Source: Cyclobacteriaceae bacterium (GTDB lineage: Bacteria; Bacteroidota; Bacteroidia; Cytophagales; Cyclobacteriaceae). From it: 64,000 bases of DNA. Each line of letters opens with the position of its first letter. The stretch's first letter is position 1. The position numbers were made by a program, and so were the translations under genes. Below, in pieces: positions 8,980 to 17,559 of the stretch. The DNA lies in contig JANWWN010000006.1 in the NCBI GenBank assembly GCA_025055435.1, positions 1 to 64,000 of the forward strand, in the 5' to 3' direction. The notes beneath the pieces were generated by a model, which searched no databases, was not told the DNA's origin, and saw only the letters and a program-made list of their open reading frames with translations.

Positions 8980-10737
8980 TTAAAGTTGGTAGTACCACAA
9001 GATAAATGTGATGCACACGGTGCAGTAAATAAGGGTGAATGGGGTACCGACTCTCACAAAGTCACGGAATGAGTATCCTCCGGGCCCATAGACCATCAGG
9101 TTGGTTTGGTACCCGATGGGTGTCATGAAATCACCCGATGCGGCAAAGGCAATTGCCATACAAAACGGCATCGGGTCGAGTTCCAACTTTTCGGCCAGTG
9201 AAAGGGCAACCGGAAACATCATCGATACAGCCGCAGGGTTGGTGATGATGGCCGTTAGCATAATCGTGGCAACGAATAGCACGGCTAAAGCCAGGGTAAC
9301 ATCCGAAGCTGAAGACGCAGCAAGAATCAATCCTGCGAGGCGGTCGGCCGTCCCCGTTTTATCCAGAGCCGTGGCTATCGCCAATGACGACACCAGCACA
9401 ATTAATAAGCTGAAATCCAGATTTTTACGCAACTGCTCATAGTTCAATACACCGCTGAAAAGAAAAATACACAAAGCACCTAGCGCCGCACTGAATAATG
9501 GTAATAAACCGCTGATACCGGCTGCCAGCAGAAGAATGACGGCAACGGCGATCAGACTCTTAAGCATCGGCTTGCGTCCGTTCAACTTTTGCGGACGCGA
9601 AATGAAATACAGATGATTGTCATCGGTTGTGACAGCCTGATTTTCACCGGTGAGCAGCAACAGAAAATCACCACCGGCCAGTGTCATTTCTCCGATTTTT
9701 CCGGCCACTTTTTTACCGTTTCGATGAATGGCAACAATGGAAGCATTGAAACGCTTACGAAAATCCGAATCACGTATGCGCTTGCCGATCAAATCGGAAT
9801 GAGCCGGGACAACTGCCTCCAGAAAATGAAATGCCCCGTTCACGGGTTGTTCGGAAAGCCGGAGCCCTTCATGCAGTTGAATAAGATTTGAAATAGCCTG
9901 TGTATTCCCCGAAAAAAATAACAGGTCGTTCGGTTGAAGTACCTCATCAGGCGTAACCGGCGAAATAACTTCTCCTTTTCGGATGATTTCTACCAGAAAT
10001 AAATCACGCAGGTTGCGCAAGCCGGCATCCCGAACGGTTTTTCCCGATAAGGGAGAATCGGGATAGAGCATGGTTTCAACGATATACTCGGTGCGGTTTT
10101 GTTTTATGGCTTCCAGCCGGCTGCGGTGTGCAGGCAATAAATAGTATCCCCAGAAATAAAGATATATCCAGCCGGCTACGGTTACTAATAAACCCAGGTA
10201 AAGAAAGTCGGTAAAAGCGGGCATGGGCAATTCCCGGGATGTCATCAAACCGGCAAGTATCAGGTTGGTCGATGTACCGACAACTGTAATCATTCCGCCC
10301 AGAATGGTGGCATACGACAACGGAATGAGAAATTTGGAAACCGGCACACCTTTTTTTTCAGCCCACTCCTTAACATAAGGAATCAGAAATGCCACAATGG
10401 GCGTGTTATTTAAAAAAGCCGAAACGGTTGAAACGCTCACCATGAGCCGGAGCAGGAATGCACGCGGTGAAAGGCTCAGACTGAACAGATTCAGAAAAAA
10501 CCGGTCGCCTAACAACTCGCGCATACCGGCCGTTACCATCATCAGCAGGAAAATAACGATAAGCTGCGGATTGCTAAGCCCCTGCAACACCTCAACAGGT
10601 GTAAGAATGCCCATTACCAGGAGCGTAAGAACGACCAGAAAAAAACTCAAGGCAGGGTTAAACCATTCGCGGTAGAGCGACAGCACCAACAACACCAGCA
10701 GGGTGATAACGAAAATATGAATCGGATTAAAATCCAT
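8980..10737 (-). CDS. SLC13/DASS-family anion permease with RCK-C domains
   Basis: A 585-aa inner-membrane transporter, probably for sulfate. It has two blocks of membrane helices (about residues 5-200 and 395-585) with the family Ser/Thr-Asn-Thr motifs (NNTPIVAF, TSTNL, TNPAAVSMMF, GYQTNLMVYG). Between them lie two TrkA-C-like regulatory domains (about 215-290 and 300-380), an arrangement common in bacterial sulfate permeases of this family. The ATG at 10737 is chosen because the only upstream start, a TTG at 10761, falls inside a TATATTTG promoter element. It is the first gene of the sulfate operon. Sulfate as substrate is inferred from the cys genes downstream. Confidence 0.88.
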   Translation of the reverse strand: MDFNPIHIFVITLLVLLVLSLYREWFNPALSFFLVVLTLLVMGILTPVEVLQGLSNPQLIVIFLLMMVTAGMRELLGDRFFLNLFSLSLSPRAFLLRLMVSVSTVSAFLNNTPIVAFLIPYVKEWAEKKGVPVSKFLIPLSYATILGGMITVVGTSTNLILAGLMTSRELPMPAFTDFLYLGLLVTVAGWIYLYFWGYYLLPAHRSRLEAIKQNRTEYIVETMLYPDSPLSGKTVRDAGLRNLRDLFLVEIIRKGEVISPVTPDEVLQPNDLLFFSGNTQAISNLIQLHEGLRLSEQPVNGAFHFLEAVVPAHSDLIGKRIRDSDFRKRFNASIVAIHRNGKKVAGKIGEMTLAGGDFLLLLTGENQAVTTDDNHLYFISRPQKLNGRKPMLKSLIAVAVILLLAAGISGLLPLFSAALGALCIFLFSGVLNYEQLRKNLDFSLLIVLVSSLAIATALDKTGTADRLAGLILAASSASDVTLALAVLFVATIMLTAIITNPAAVSMMFPVALSLAEKLELDPMPFCMAIAFAASGDFMTPIGYQTNLMVYGPGGYSFRDFVRVGTPFTLIYCTVCITFILWYYQL

Positions 10738-10758
10738 TAAGTTGATAGATTTTAAAGA

Positions 10759-10766
10759 CAAATATA
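10759..10766 (-). promoter_or_regulatory. Bacteroidota -7 promoter element of the sulfate operon
   Basis: TATATTTG on the minus strand fits TAnnTTTG exactly and lies 21 bp before the permease ATG. No good -33 TTG is seen. It probably drives the whole permease-cysC-cysD-cysN-cysQ run, since no comparable gap occurs before cysQ. Confidence 0.55.
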
Positions 10767-10929
10767 GATAAATCTTCGTACCTAACTATACTTCAGTTTG
10801 ACCTTGGGAAAAAAGAAAAATTTTCCGCGGAACCGCAGGCTACATGCAACCACCTGCATTCAACTGGACTGATAAACAAGGCTGGAATGGAAAATTTAAA
10901 CGAGCAGGTGGCAGAATTTCATGTCCGAA

Positions 10930-11778
10930 TCAGTTGATTTCAGGCTTTTTAATTCTGCGCTCCAAATCCCAGAAGGCTTTAATCATAGAAAGAAAATCTT
11001 CCATATCCTTTAAAGGAATCATGTTGGGGCCATCGCTCAGCGCTTTTTCGGGGTTGGGATGCGTTTCGATAAAAAATCCGTCCACACCCGCAGCCGCGGC
11101 CGCGCGCGCCAAATGCGGAGCAAACTGCCGTTGACCTCCCGAAGCACCACCCAACCCTCCGGGTTGCTGCACCGAGTGGGTCACATCAAAAACTACCGGT
11201 GTAAACTGCCGCATTACAGGTAAAGAGCGCATATCCACTACCAGGGTATTGTACCCAAAGCTCACTCCACGTTCGGTGAGAAAAACGTTTTGATTGCCCT
11301 CTCCTCTTACTTTGTCAACTGCATATTTCATATCGGCAGGGGCCATAAACTGCCCTTTTTTAATTTTCACCGGCTTACCGGTTCGTGCAGCAGCTTTTAA
11401 CAGATCCGTTTGCCGGCATAGAAAGGCCGGTATTTGCAACACATCAACAACCGATGCCACTTCGGCACACTGTACCGATTCGTGCACATCGGTAACAACG
11501 GGTACCCCCAAATCCTTACGCACACGCCTTAAAATTTCAAGTCCTTCATCGAGCGACGGCCCGCGGTAAGAATTCCCGGAAGTGCGGTTGGCTTTATCGA
11601 ACGAGGCTTTAAACACGTAATCAATACCCAGTTTTTCGCATAGGGCTTTTACATGCGTACCGGTTTCCATGCACAGATCATAGCTCTCTGCAGCACAGGG
11701 CCCTGCAAACAAAACCAAGCGGTCACCGCCCAATTCAATCCGATCATTTATTCTTACTCCTGTTTTGAACTTTTCCAT
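10930..11778 (-). CDS. kdsA: 3-deoxy-8-phosphooctulonate synthase KdsA
   Basis: A 282-aa class I DAHP-synthase-like aldolase that condenses arabinose 5-phosphate with phosphoenolpyruvate to give Kdo 8-phosphate for the LPS inner core. Recognisable segments are [32 protein letters not shown] and [13 protein letters not shown]. Length is normal. It follows kdsC by about 30 bp on the same strand, so the pair supplies two of the Kdo steps. Arabinose-5-phosphate isomerase and CMP-Kdo synthetase are not in this window. Confidence 0.96.
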   Translation of the reverse strand: MEKFKTGVRINDRIELGGDRLVLFAGPCAAESYDLCMETGTHVKALCEKLGIDYVFKASFDKANRTSGNSYRGPSLDEGLEILRRVRKDLGVPVVTDVHESVQCAEVASVVDVLQIPAFLCRQTDLLKAAARTGKPVKIKKGQFMAPADMKYAVDKVRGEGNQNVFLTERGVSFGYNTLVVDMRSLPVMRQFTPVVFDVTHSVQQPGGLGGASGGQRQFAPHLARAAAAAGVDGFFIETHPNPEKALSDGPNMIPLKDMEDFLSMIKAFWDLERRIKKPEIN

Positions 11779-11808
11779 TCACACCTATCATTTATCAATT
11801 AAGCAAAA

Positions 11809-12336
11809 TCACAACACCCATTTAGCCTGAGCAGCAAGAAGCAGGTCGGCCACTTCGCGAAATACACCCTGACCTCCTTTAGCAACCGTTACCAAATCGG
11901 CCTGATCGCGGATGTAAACCGGCGCATCCGCTGGACACACGGCAAAACCTACTTCATGAAATACCGGCAAATCGTTCAGGTCATCACCAATGTAAGCCGT
12001 TTCTTTTGGTTTCAGCTTGTAATGTTGCATCAGTTTACGGCAAACATCTGCTTTGTCCAGTACCCCCTGGTGGCAAAAATCCACCTTCAACTCATTCATG
12101 CGTTGCGCAACAGCAACCGATTCTCTCCCGGTAATGGCGCCCAGTATAAATCCGGCTTTCTTCAGGTGCCCGGTAATCAACCCGTCTTTCACATCAAACA
12201 TTTTGAGTTCGCGACCCTCGCTGTCATATATAATCCGGCCATCCGTAAGTACCCCATCCACATCGAAAAACACAGCACGCACCTGCCGGGCTTTCGCAAT
12301 CTGCGACTTGGTGTATCGCGCGAGAATTTTTTTCAC
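11809..12336 (-). CDS. kdsC: 3-deoxy-D-manno-octulosonate 8-phosphate phosphatase KdsC
   Basis: A 175-aa HAD-superfamily phosphatase (YrbI type) that releases Kdo from Kdo 8-phosphate. The nucleophile motif is FFDVDGVLTDG, the lysine comes later as LDKADVCRKL, and the metal-binding GDDLNDLPV follows; there is no cap domain, as in KdsC. The frame is open to 12405, but the GTG at 12336 is preferred: it lies 17 bp after a TAATTTTG promoter element and gives the family's usual length of about 170-185 aa. It is divergent from the penicillin-acylase gene and leads into kdsA. Confidence 0.92.
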   Translation of the reverse strand: MKKILARYTKSQIAKARQVRAVFFDVDGVLTDGRIIYDSEGRELKMFDVKDGLITGHLKKAGFILGAITGRESVAVAQRMNELKVDFCHQGVLDKADVCRKLMQHYKLKPKETAYIGDDLNDLPVFHEVGFAVCPADAPVYIRDQADLVTVAKGGQGVFREVADLLLAAQAKWVL

Positions 12337-12353
12337 CGTAATAAATTGTGCGC

Positions 12354-12361
12354 CAAAATTA
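12354..12361 (-). promoter_or_regulatory. Bacteroidota -7 promoter element of kdsC-kdsA
   Basis: TAATTTTG on the minus strand, 17 bp before the GTG start of kdsC, matches TAnnTTTG. It also argues against the longer kdsC start at 12405, which would lie upstream of it. Confidence 0.5.
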
Positions 12362-12396
12362 GAAAATCTTATTAAGTTTCCGTTTGATCCCACAAC

Positions 12397-14838
12397 ATGA
12401 AGCAAATCAAAGCAGCATTGGTGATTCTTTTTTCCATTTCAGTTATCCTGGCACTCGACCGGAGTTGGCGGTTCGGCAACATCCGCATTCCTCCGCCCGG
12501 AAAATTCCTTGACCCTTTTCAGGGATTCTGGCAAAACGCAGAAGGTACAACTCCGGATTTACCTAAGCACGTGCAACTTCCGCAAGGCAAACAACCAGTT
12601 ACCATATATTGGGACAGCCTCCTTATCCCGCACATTTTTGCACAGAATGATTACGATCTGTATGCTGCGCAAGGTTATATTACCGCCCTGCACCGGTTGT
12701 GGCAGATGGAATTTCAGACCCATGCAGCAGCAGGGCGTCTGAGCGAAATATTGGGCCCCGGAACTGATAATGCGATTTTAAATTACGATCGAAAGCAACG
12801 CCGGCTTGGTATGGTATTCGCGGCTGAAAATGCCGTGAAAGGCATGGAAAAAAATGCCATCGCGCGGAATATTATCACAGCCTACACCGATGGCGTCAAT
12901 GCCTGCATCCATTCACTGCGTTATCGCGACCTTCCGCTGGAGTACAAATTGCTCGACTATTATCCTGAACCCTGGACCAATCTTAAAGCTGCTCTTCTTT
13001 TACGTAGCATGGCCCAGACACTGAACATGGGAGATAAAGATTTTCAAAATACACTGGCTTTAAAATTATTTGGCTACGATACCCTGAATTTGTTATATCC
13101 CGACAGAGAAGCGGTAGGCGATGCCATCGTTGAAAAACCCGGTCAATGGAATTTTAACGAAATCAGTGCAAAGACCTATTCTCCTTCTGGTGCCGCGCCA
13201 CGGCAATGGAACAACTACCCTGTTGATGAAGCACCCCTTATGGCCAGTAACAACTGGGCCGTAAGTGGCAGCAAGACCAACTCAGGCTTTCCGATATTGT
13301 GCAACGACCCGCATCTGAATACCACCTTGCCGTCTATCTGGTATGCCATACATTTGCATGCACCGGGTATCAACACCATGGGTGTTTCACTTCCGGGTGC
13401 TCCGGGTGTCATCATCGGCTTTAACGATTCGATTGCATGGGGAGTAACCAATGCCCAACGCGACCTGGTGGACTGGTATGAAATTCGGTTTGACGAAAAA
13501 AGGAACAACTACCTGCTTGACGGCAAATGGCAGCCTGTAACCAAGCGTATTGAAAAATTTCAAATTCGGGATAAGGGACTTTTTACAGATACCGTATATT
13601 ATACCCACTGGGGACCCGTTCCCTATGATGAAAATTTTGATGTCCCCGATAACCGAAAACATTACGCCTTCCGGTGGATTGCGCACGATGAATCGGAAGA
13701 GGTGATGACGTTTTACTACCTGAACCGCGCCGGCAATTATTCCGACTTCACAAAGGCACTCCGCTATTACAGTTCACCGGCACAAAATTTCATATTTGCT
13801 TCCGTTAAAAAGGATATCGCCATTCGCATACAGGGCAAATTTCCGCTACGTGGTAAAGATGAAGGCCGGTTTGTGCTGGATGGCACCCTTTCAGCTTCTT
13901 CGCCTGCAGGTTACATTCCATTCGAGCATAACATTTCCGACAAAAATCCTGCGCGCGGTTTTGTGTCGTCAGCCAATCAGTATCCGGCCGACAGTACCTA
14001 TCCTTATTACATTACCGCAGTGAGCTATGAAGCCTACCGCAACCGGCGTATCAACAACAGATTACGGGAGATGAATAAAATTACCCCGGAAGACATGATG
14101 AAGCTGCAGAACGATAATTTCAGCATCAAAGCAGCAGAGGCCCTGCCCCTAATGCTAAATGCCCTGAACTCTGCCGATTACAACGAACAGGAGAAGAAAA
14201 TTATTGATGACTTACGACTTTGGAATTACACGTATGATGCCCACCTTTCTACGCCCTGTTATTTTGATGCCTGGTGGAGTAATCTGTATTCGATGTTGTG
14301 GGATGAAATGCGAAGCGAAAACTTATCGTTGTCCTACCCGACTTCGTTTACAACCATCCGTCTGATGAAAAAATATCCCAACCTGCGCTTCTACGACCGC
14401 AGGGATACGCCGGAAAAGGAAGAACTAAACGATTTAATCCGAATGGCATTTCGGAGTGCATTGGATGAAGTGGAAAAATGGAAAGCTGCACATCCGGATA
14501 AACCGTTGCAGTGGGCCTGGTACAAAGACACGTACATCGAACATTTGCTACGGCAGGAAGCATTCAGTCGGCATGTGTTGCATGGCGGTCATGCCAACGC
14601 CGTCAATGCCTCATCACGTAAACATGGTCCGTCATGGCGTATGATCATCAGTCTGGAGCCGGATAACCTTCAGGCTTATGCCGTTTATCCCGGCGGGCAG
14701 TCGGGTAATCCGGGCAGTGCTTTTTACGATAATATGCTTCAACGCTGGGCAACAGGAAGGTATTTCAGACTATCTTTTTACCGCAACGAAGAAGAAGCAA
14801 AGAATCAAGCGATGTACACAACCCAAATCAGTCCCTGA
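12397..14838 (+). CDS. Penicillin acylase family Ntn-hydrolase
   Basis: An 813-aa periplasmic or exported amidase precursor. An N-terminal hydrophobic segment (AALVILFSISVILAL) serves as signal or anchor. The family's self-cleavage site is visible: Ser284 in LMASNNWAVSG, which would become the N-terminal nucleophile of the beta chain, with the alpha chain before it and a linker removed. Later family segments (GVSLPGAPGVIIGFNDSIAW, WAHPD-type region, NAVNASSRKHGPSWRMII) are present. Relatives cleave beta-lactam side chains or acyl-homoserine lactones; the substrate here is unknown. The next gene starts 1 bp after its stop, so they form a pair. Confidence 0.9.
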   Translation: MKQIKAALVILFSISVILALDRSWRFGNIRIPPPGKFLDPFQGFWQNAEGTTPDLPKHVQLPQGKQPVTIYWDSLLIPHIFAQNDYDLYAAQGYITALHRLWQMEFQTHAAAGRLSEILGPGTDNAILNYDRKQRRLGMVFAAENAVKGMEKNAIARNIITAYTDGVNACIHSLRYRDLPLEYKLLDYYPEPWTNLKAALLLRSMAQTLNMGDKDFQNTLALKLFGYDTLNLLYPDREAVGDAIVEKPGQWNFNEISAKTYSPSGAAPRQWNNYPVDEAPLMASNNWAVSGSKTNSGFPILCNDPHLNTTLPSIWYAIHLHAPGINTMGVSLPGAPGVIIGFNDSIAWGVTNAQRDLVDWYEIRFDEKRNNYLLDGKWQPVTKRIEKFQIRDKGLFTDTVYYTHWGPVPYDENFDVPDNRKHYAFRWIAHDESEEVMTFYYLNRAGNYSDFTKALRYYSSPAQNFIFASVKKDIAIRIQGKFPLRGKDEGRFVLDGTLSASSPAGYIPFEHNISDKNPARGFVSSANQYPADSTYPYYITAVSYEAYRNRRINNRLREMNKITPEDMMKLQNDNFSIKAAEALPLMLNALNSADYNEQEKKIIDDLRLWNYTYDAHLSTPCYFDAWWSNLYSMLWDEMRSENLSLSYPTSFTTIRLMKKYPNLRFYDRRDTPEKEELNDLIRMAFRSALDEVEKWKAAHPDKPLQWAWYKDTYIEHLLRQEAFSRHVLHGGHANAVNASSRKHGPSWRMIISLEPDNLQAYAVYPGGQSGNPGSAFYDNMLQRWATGRYFRLSFYRNEEEAKNQAMYTTQISP

Positions 14839-14839
14839 T

Positions 14840-15181
14840 ATGAAGAAATTTTTTCTGCAGTTTTTAATTACAATCCTGACCGCCTTTCTGTTTGAACAAT
14901 TTCTCCCCTGGTGGTCGGTAGCCCTGGCCGCGGCGCTAGGTGGTTTTTTTATACGGGCCTCCCATGGTTTCCTATGCGGTTTTCTGGCAATTGCCATACT
15001 GTGGCTTGCAAAGGCATGGGTTATTGATATCCAATCTGCACAACCCCTGGTTAGTCAGGTTGCCAAACTCCTGATGATGCAGGGCAAATGGATGCTGTTT
15101 GCAGTTACAGGTATTACCGGCGGATTAGCAGGCGGATTAGGCGCATGGAGCGGAAAAGCGGCTGGCAATCTGCGAGGTTAA
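14840..15181 (+). CDS. Small multi-spanning membrane protein, unrecognised
   Basis: A 113-aa hydrophobic protein with about four membrane segments (starting FFLQFLITILTAFLF, SVALAAALGGFF, GFLAIAILWLAKAW and a Gly-rich one near MLFAVTGITGGLAGG). The ATG at 14840, 1 bp after the stop of the penicillin-acylase gene, is chosen over an earlier in-frame ATG inside that gene. The tight spacing means translation is coupled to the hydrolase. The C-terminal GLAGGLGAWSGKAAGNL resembles small integral membrane proteins without known function; I cannot name a family. Confidence 0.75.
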   Translation: MKKFFLQFLITILTAFLFEQFLPWWSVALAAALGGFFIRASHGFLCGFLAIAILWLAKAWVIDIQSAQPLVSQVAKLLMMQGKWMLFAVTGITGGLAGGLGAWSGKAAGNLRG

Positions 15182-15349
15182 ATGAGTAAGGCATTGAATT
15201 TTAGAATGTATCTGATCCGCGGAGCAATTAAGCTAATCTCACCAACAGAACGGCAGTACTGACGCATAGTCAGCACCTTAACAATCCGCTTTCTTGGATT
15301 CGTCCCGGCCTGCCAATCATGCAAGCCAGACTCCACACAAACTATTTTG
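15182..15349. other. Intergenic stretch with no recognised gene
   Basis: The gap lies between the small membrane-protein gene and the tRNA cluster. It contains two weak hairpins (around 15258-15272, CTGAC-like arms, and 15308-15332) but no T run that would make a convincing terminator. A 70-aa open frame here runs through tRNA-Pro and is not a gene. Confidence 0.5.
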
Positions 15350-15424
15350 TCGGGGTAGCAGGATTCGAACCTGCGACCCCCTGGTCCCAAACCAGGTGCG
15401 CTAACCGGGCTGCGCTACACCCCG
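15350..15424 (-). tRNA. tRNA-Pro (anticodon TGG)
   Basis: A 75-nt cloverleaf. Acceptor CGGGGTG pairs with TACCCCG (one G-T pair) plus discriminator A. The anticodon loop TTTGGGA carries TGG and the T-arm GTTCGAATC is intact. The 3' CCA is not encoded. It is last of three tRNA genes read on this strand. Confidence 0.95.
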
Positions 15425-15436
15425 AACATATAGCAG

Positions 15437-15509
15437 TGACTCCGGAAGGGGTCGAACCTTCAACCTACTGCTTAGAAGGCAGTTGCTCTATCCATTGAGC
15501 TACGGAGCC
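15437..15509 (-). tRNA. tRNA-Arg (anticodon TCT)
   Basis: A 73-nt cloverleaf. Acceptor GGCTCCG pairs with CGGAGTC plus discriminator A, the anticodon loop CTTCTAA carries TCT, and the T-loop is GTTCGACCC. CCA is not encoded. It is 12 bp from tRNA-Pro, so the two are probably cut from one transcript. Confidence 0.95.
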
Positions 15510-15523
15510 TGCTTTAAACATCA

Positions 15524-15546
15524 AAGCCCTGTCGGCCACAGGGCTT
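15524..15546 (-). other. Hairpin between tRNA-Ser and tRNA-Arg
   Basis: A perfect 9-bp stem (AAGCCCTGT / ACAGGGCTT) with a 5-base loop begins on the last base of the encoded CCA of tRNA-Ser and fills most of the 36-bp spacer before tRNA-Arg. No strong T run follows, so it could be a partial terminator or a processing signal. Confidence 0.5.
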
Positions 15547-15637
15547 GGCGGAGAAGGGGGGATTCGAACCCCCGGTACGGTTTTACCCGTACGACAGTTT
15601 AGCAAACTGCTGGTTTAAGCCTCTCACCCACCTCTCC
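15546..15637 (-). tRNA. tRNA-Ser (anticodon GCT), CCA encoded
   Basis: A class II tRNA with a long variable arm (GTACGGG / CCGTAC stem). Acceptor GGAGAGG pairs with CTTCTCC, with discriminator G at 15549 followed by an encoded CCA (15546-15548). The anticodon loop TTGCTAA carries GCT. It is first of the three tRNA genes on this strand; the other two lack encoded CCA. Confidence 0.95.
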
Positions 15638-15647
15638 GTAAATTATT

Positions 15648-15670
15648 CCGACTGCCTTAGGCAAAGTCGG
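15648..15670 (-). other. Leader hairpin before tRNA-Ser
   Basis: CCGACT (15648-15653) pairs with AGTCGG (15665-15670), and a nested GCC-TTA-GGC stem lies inside. It falls between the TATATTTG promoter element and the tRNA-Ser 5' end, so the primary transcript would start with or just before this hairpin. Confidence 0.45.
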
Positions 15671-15674
15671 CTTG

Positions 15675-15682
15675 CAAATATA
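15675..15682 (-). promoter_or_regulatory. Bacteroidota -7 promoter element of the tRNA cluster
   Basis: TATATTTG on the minus strand matches TAnnTTTG and lies about 38 bp before tRNA-Ser. The Ser, Arg and Pro tRNAs are probably one transcript from here. Confidence 0.55.
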
Positions 15683-15764
15683 AGGCTTCCCGATAAATTT
15701 TAATTCCACATTAACAAAACAACAACTGCACCAATTGGCACAATAAACCTAACTTGCCCGGCAA

Positions 15765-16736
15765 ATGAGCTGGTACAGAAGTTTTACCGAAATCGAATGG
15801 TTGTTCCTCGTCCTGCTATTGGTCAGCACGGTTTTGTACGTAATCAGGCTGTATAAAATCCATAAAATCTTTCCGGTTGTGTATTCGGGTGTGATATTCA
15901 AGCAGGTGCTGCGCTTGCTTATCTTCGCTTTGCTTCTGCTGGCCTGGCTCGGACCCTCTTCAGGCTTTGCACGACGCGAAGTAAAAGCCATTGGCAAAGA
16001 CATTTTTTTCTGCATCGATCTTTCCAAATCCATGGATGCCATCGATGTACCGCCTACCCGGATAGAAAGAACTAAGAATGAGCTGAAGCGAATTATCCGC
16101 ACCCTGGCAACAAACCGAATGGGTATCATCATATTTTCCTCCGAAGCATTCATGCAATGTCCGCTCACGTTCGACCAAAGCGCTTTGCTTATGCTAACCG
16201 ATGCCATGAATACCAACCTGGTGCCTTCCGGCGGTACCGACCTGGCCCCCCCGCTTCGCATGGCCATGAATAAACTTTCGGAAGAAAATCAATCAGCTTC
16301 CCGGGTAACTTCAAAAATCATCGTATTGATAAGCGATGGCGAAGACTTTGGCGAAGAAACCGGAGAAGTTGCACGCGAACTCGAACAAAAAGGATTCAAA
16401 CTTTTTACCCTGGGCGTGGGTACGGAAAAAGGTGGCCCTATTCAAACTTCATCAGGGTTTAAAACCGACCGCGAAGGTAATCAGGTCATTACCCGACTTA
16501 ATGCTGAAGGCCTGAAAGAGCTGGCCAGCCGTACCGGCGGCAACTATTTTGAATTATCCGACCAGCGAAACGATATCAACCGCCTGGTCGCTTCCATCAA
16601 CGCCATTGAAGGCGAACTAATGGACGCACGGCTCATTGATGTAACTGCAAATCAGTACCCGTTTCTGCTAACAATCGCTCTGTTTCTTTTAATTTTGGAT
16701 ATCCTGATTCCGGTCAATATTCTCAGGTTATCATGA
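15765..16736 (+). CDS. batB: VWA-domain membrane protein, BatB-like
   Basis: A 323-aa protein with two N-terminal membrane segments (about 11-27 and 50-63), a von Willebrand A domain (about 78-270) and a C-terminal membrane helix (LLTIALFLLILDILIPV). The metal-ion adhesion site begins at DLSKS near residue 85, with SGGTD and ISDGEDFG as later contacts. This layout is that of Bat (Bacteroides aerotolerance) proteins. It overlaps the TPR gene downstream by 4 bp. BatA, BatD, BatE and the MoxR ATPase that usually accompany it are not beside it; tRNA genes lie upstream. Confidence 0.88.
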   Translation: MSWYRSFTEIEWLFLVLLLVSTVLYVIRLYKIHKIFPVVYSGVIFKQVLRLLIFALLLLAWLGPSSGFARREVKAIGKDIFFCIDLSKSMDAIDVPPTRIERTKNELKRIIRTLATNRMGIIIFSSEAFMQCPLTFDQSALLMLTDAMNTNLVPSGGTDLAPPLRMAMNKLSEENQSASRVTSKIIVLISDGEDFGEETGEVARELEQKGFKLFTLGVGTEKGGPIQTSSGFKTDREGNQVITRLNAEGLKELASRTGGNYFELSDQRNDINRLVASINAIEGELMDARLIDVTANQYPFLLTIALFLLILDILIPVNILRLS

Positions 16737-17518
16737 AGTGGTTAGCAGTACTTGCATTGACGCTTTGGGTTACCGACCCTTTAAGGATATCCAAAATTAA
16801 CCGTCATAAGTCGGCTGCAACACAGGCCTATACATCAGGAAATTATGCTGAGGCCGCCAAACATTATCACTATCTCCTCGACTCGCTGGGTGTGGCAGAG
16901 GAAGAAATATTGCTCAACCTGGCCCACAGCTATTTTCAACTCAACGAATACGAAAAGGCAAAGCAGGTTTATGCAGCGGTTGCCGCAGTAGGTAAAAAGC
17001 CGTTGCAGTCGGTTGCGCACCAGCAGCTGGGTGTAATTGCCAATCGGGAAGGAAAATTTCAGGATGCATTACAACACTTCCGGGAGGCACTAAAGGCTAA
17101 TCCGGAAAATGAAGATGCGCGCTACAATTATGAATTGCTGAAAAGAAAACTAAAAGACCAGAATAACCCTCAACAAAACCAACAACAGCAAAACAACGAG
17201 CAGCAACAAAATCAACAACAGCAAAAGAAGCAGTCAGATAATCAGCAATCGGATAAGCAAAAACAACAGGAACAACAGAAACAATCACAACAACAGCAAG
17301 GCAAAGAACAGGAAAAGCAGGAACAGGAAGGAAAAGATAACAACCGGGATGAAAAACAAAATCAGCAACCACAGGGCGGTCAGGAAAGAAAATCAAAATT
17401 AGATCCGCAGAAGGCCAAAGAAATTCTGGAAAGCATGCGGAATCAGGAAATTCAGTACCTCCAACAAAAGAAACGCAAAGGCACGAAGCCGCGTGACAAA
17501 AACAAACCCGACTGGTAA
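16733..17518 (+). CDS. batC: TPR protein with Gln-rich tail, BatC-like
   Basis: A 261-aa protein with a short N-terminal hydrophobic segment, about three tetratricopeptide repeats (residues 25-140, ending in LGVIANREGKFQDALQHFREALKANPENEDARYNYE) and a low-complexity Gln/Lys/Asn tail from about 145 to 225 that comes from CAA/CAG-rich DNA. A conserved basic C-terminus follows (ILESMRNQEIQYLQQKK). This arrangement is typical of BatC, which works with BatB in the Bacteroides aerotolerance operon. ATGA overlap with batB indicates translational coupling. Confidence 0.82.
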   Translation: MKWLAVLALTLWVTDPLRISKINRHKSAATQAYTSGNYAEAAKHYHYLLDSLGVAEEEILLNLAHSYFQLNEYEKAKQVYAAVAAVGKKPLQSVAHQQLGVIANREGKFQDALQHFREALKANPENEDARYNYELLKRKLKDQNNPQQNQQQQNNEQQQNQQQQKKQSDNQQSDKQKQQEQQKQSQQQQGKEQEKQEQEGKDNNRDEKQNQQPQGGQERKSKLDPQKAKEILESMRNQEIQYLQQKKRKGTKPRDKNKPDW

Positions 17519-17559
17519 ACACTTTTGCGTACCTTTACGCCCGACTAATCATGTTTGTC

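Noticed and set aside
15178-15390. A 70-residue open frame on the minus strand reaching into tRNA-Pro
   Set aside because: Its first part is a translation of the tRNA-Pro gene itself and the rest has no family signal; such frames arise by chance at tRNA genes.
17160-17330. CAA/CAG-rich stretch considered as a microsatellite or intergenic repeat
   Set aside because: It is in frame throughout and encodes the Gln-rich tail usual in BatC-type proteins.
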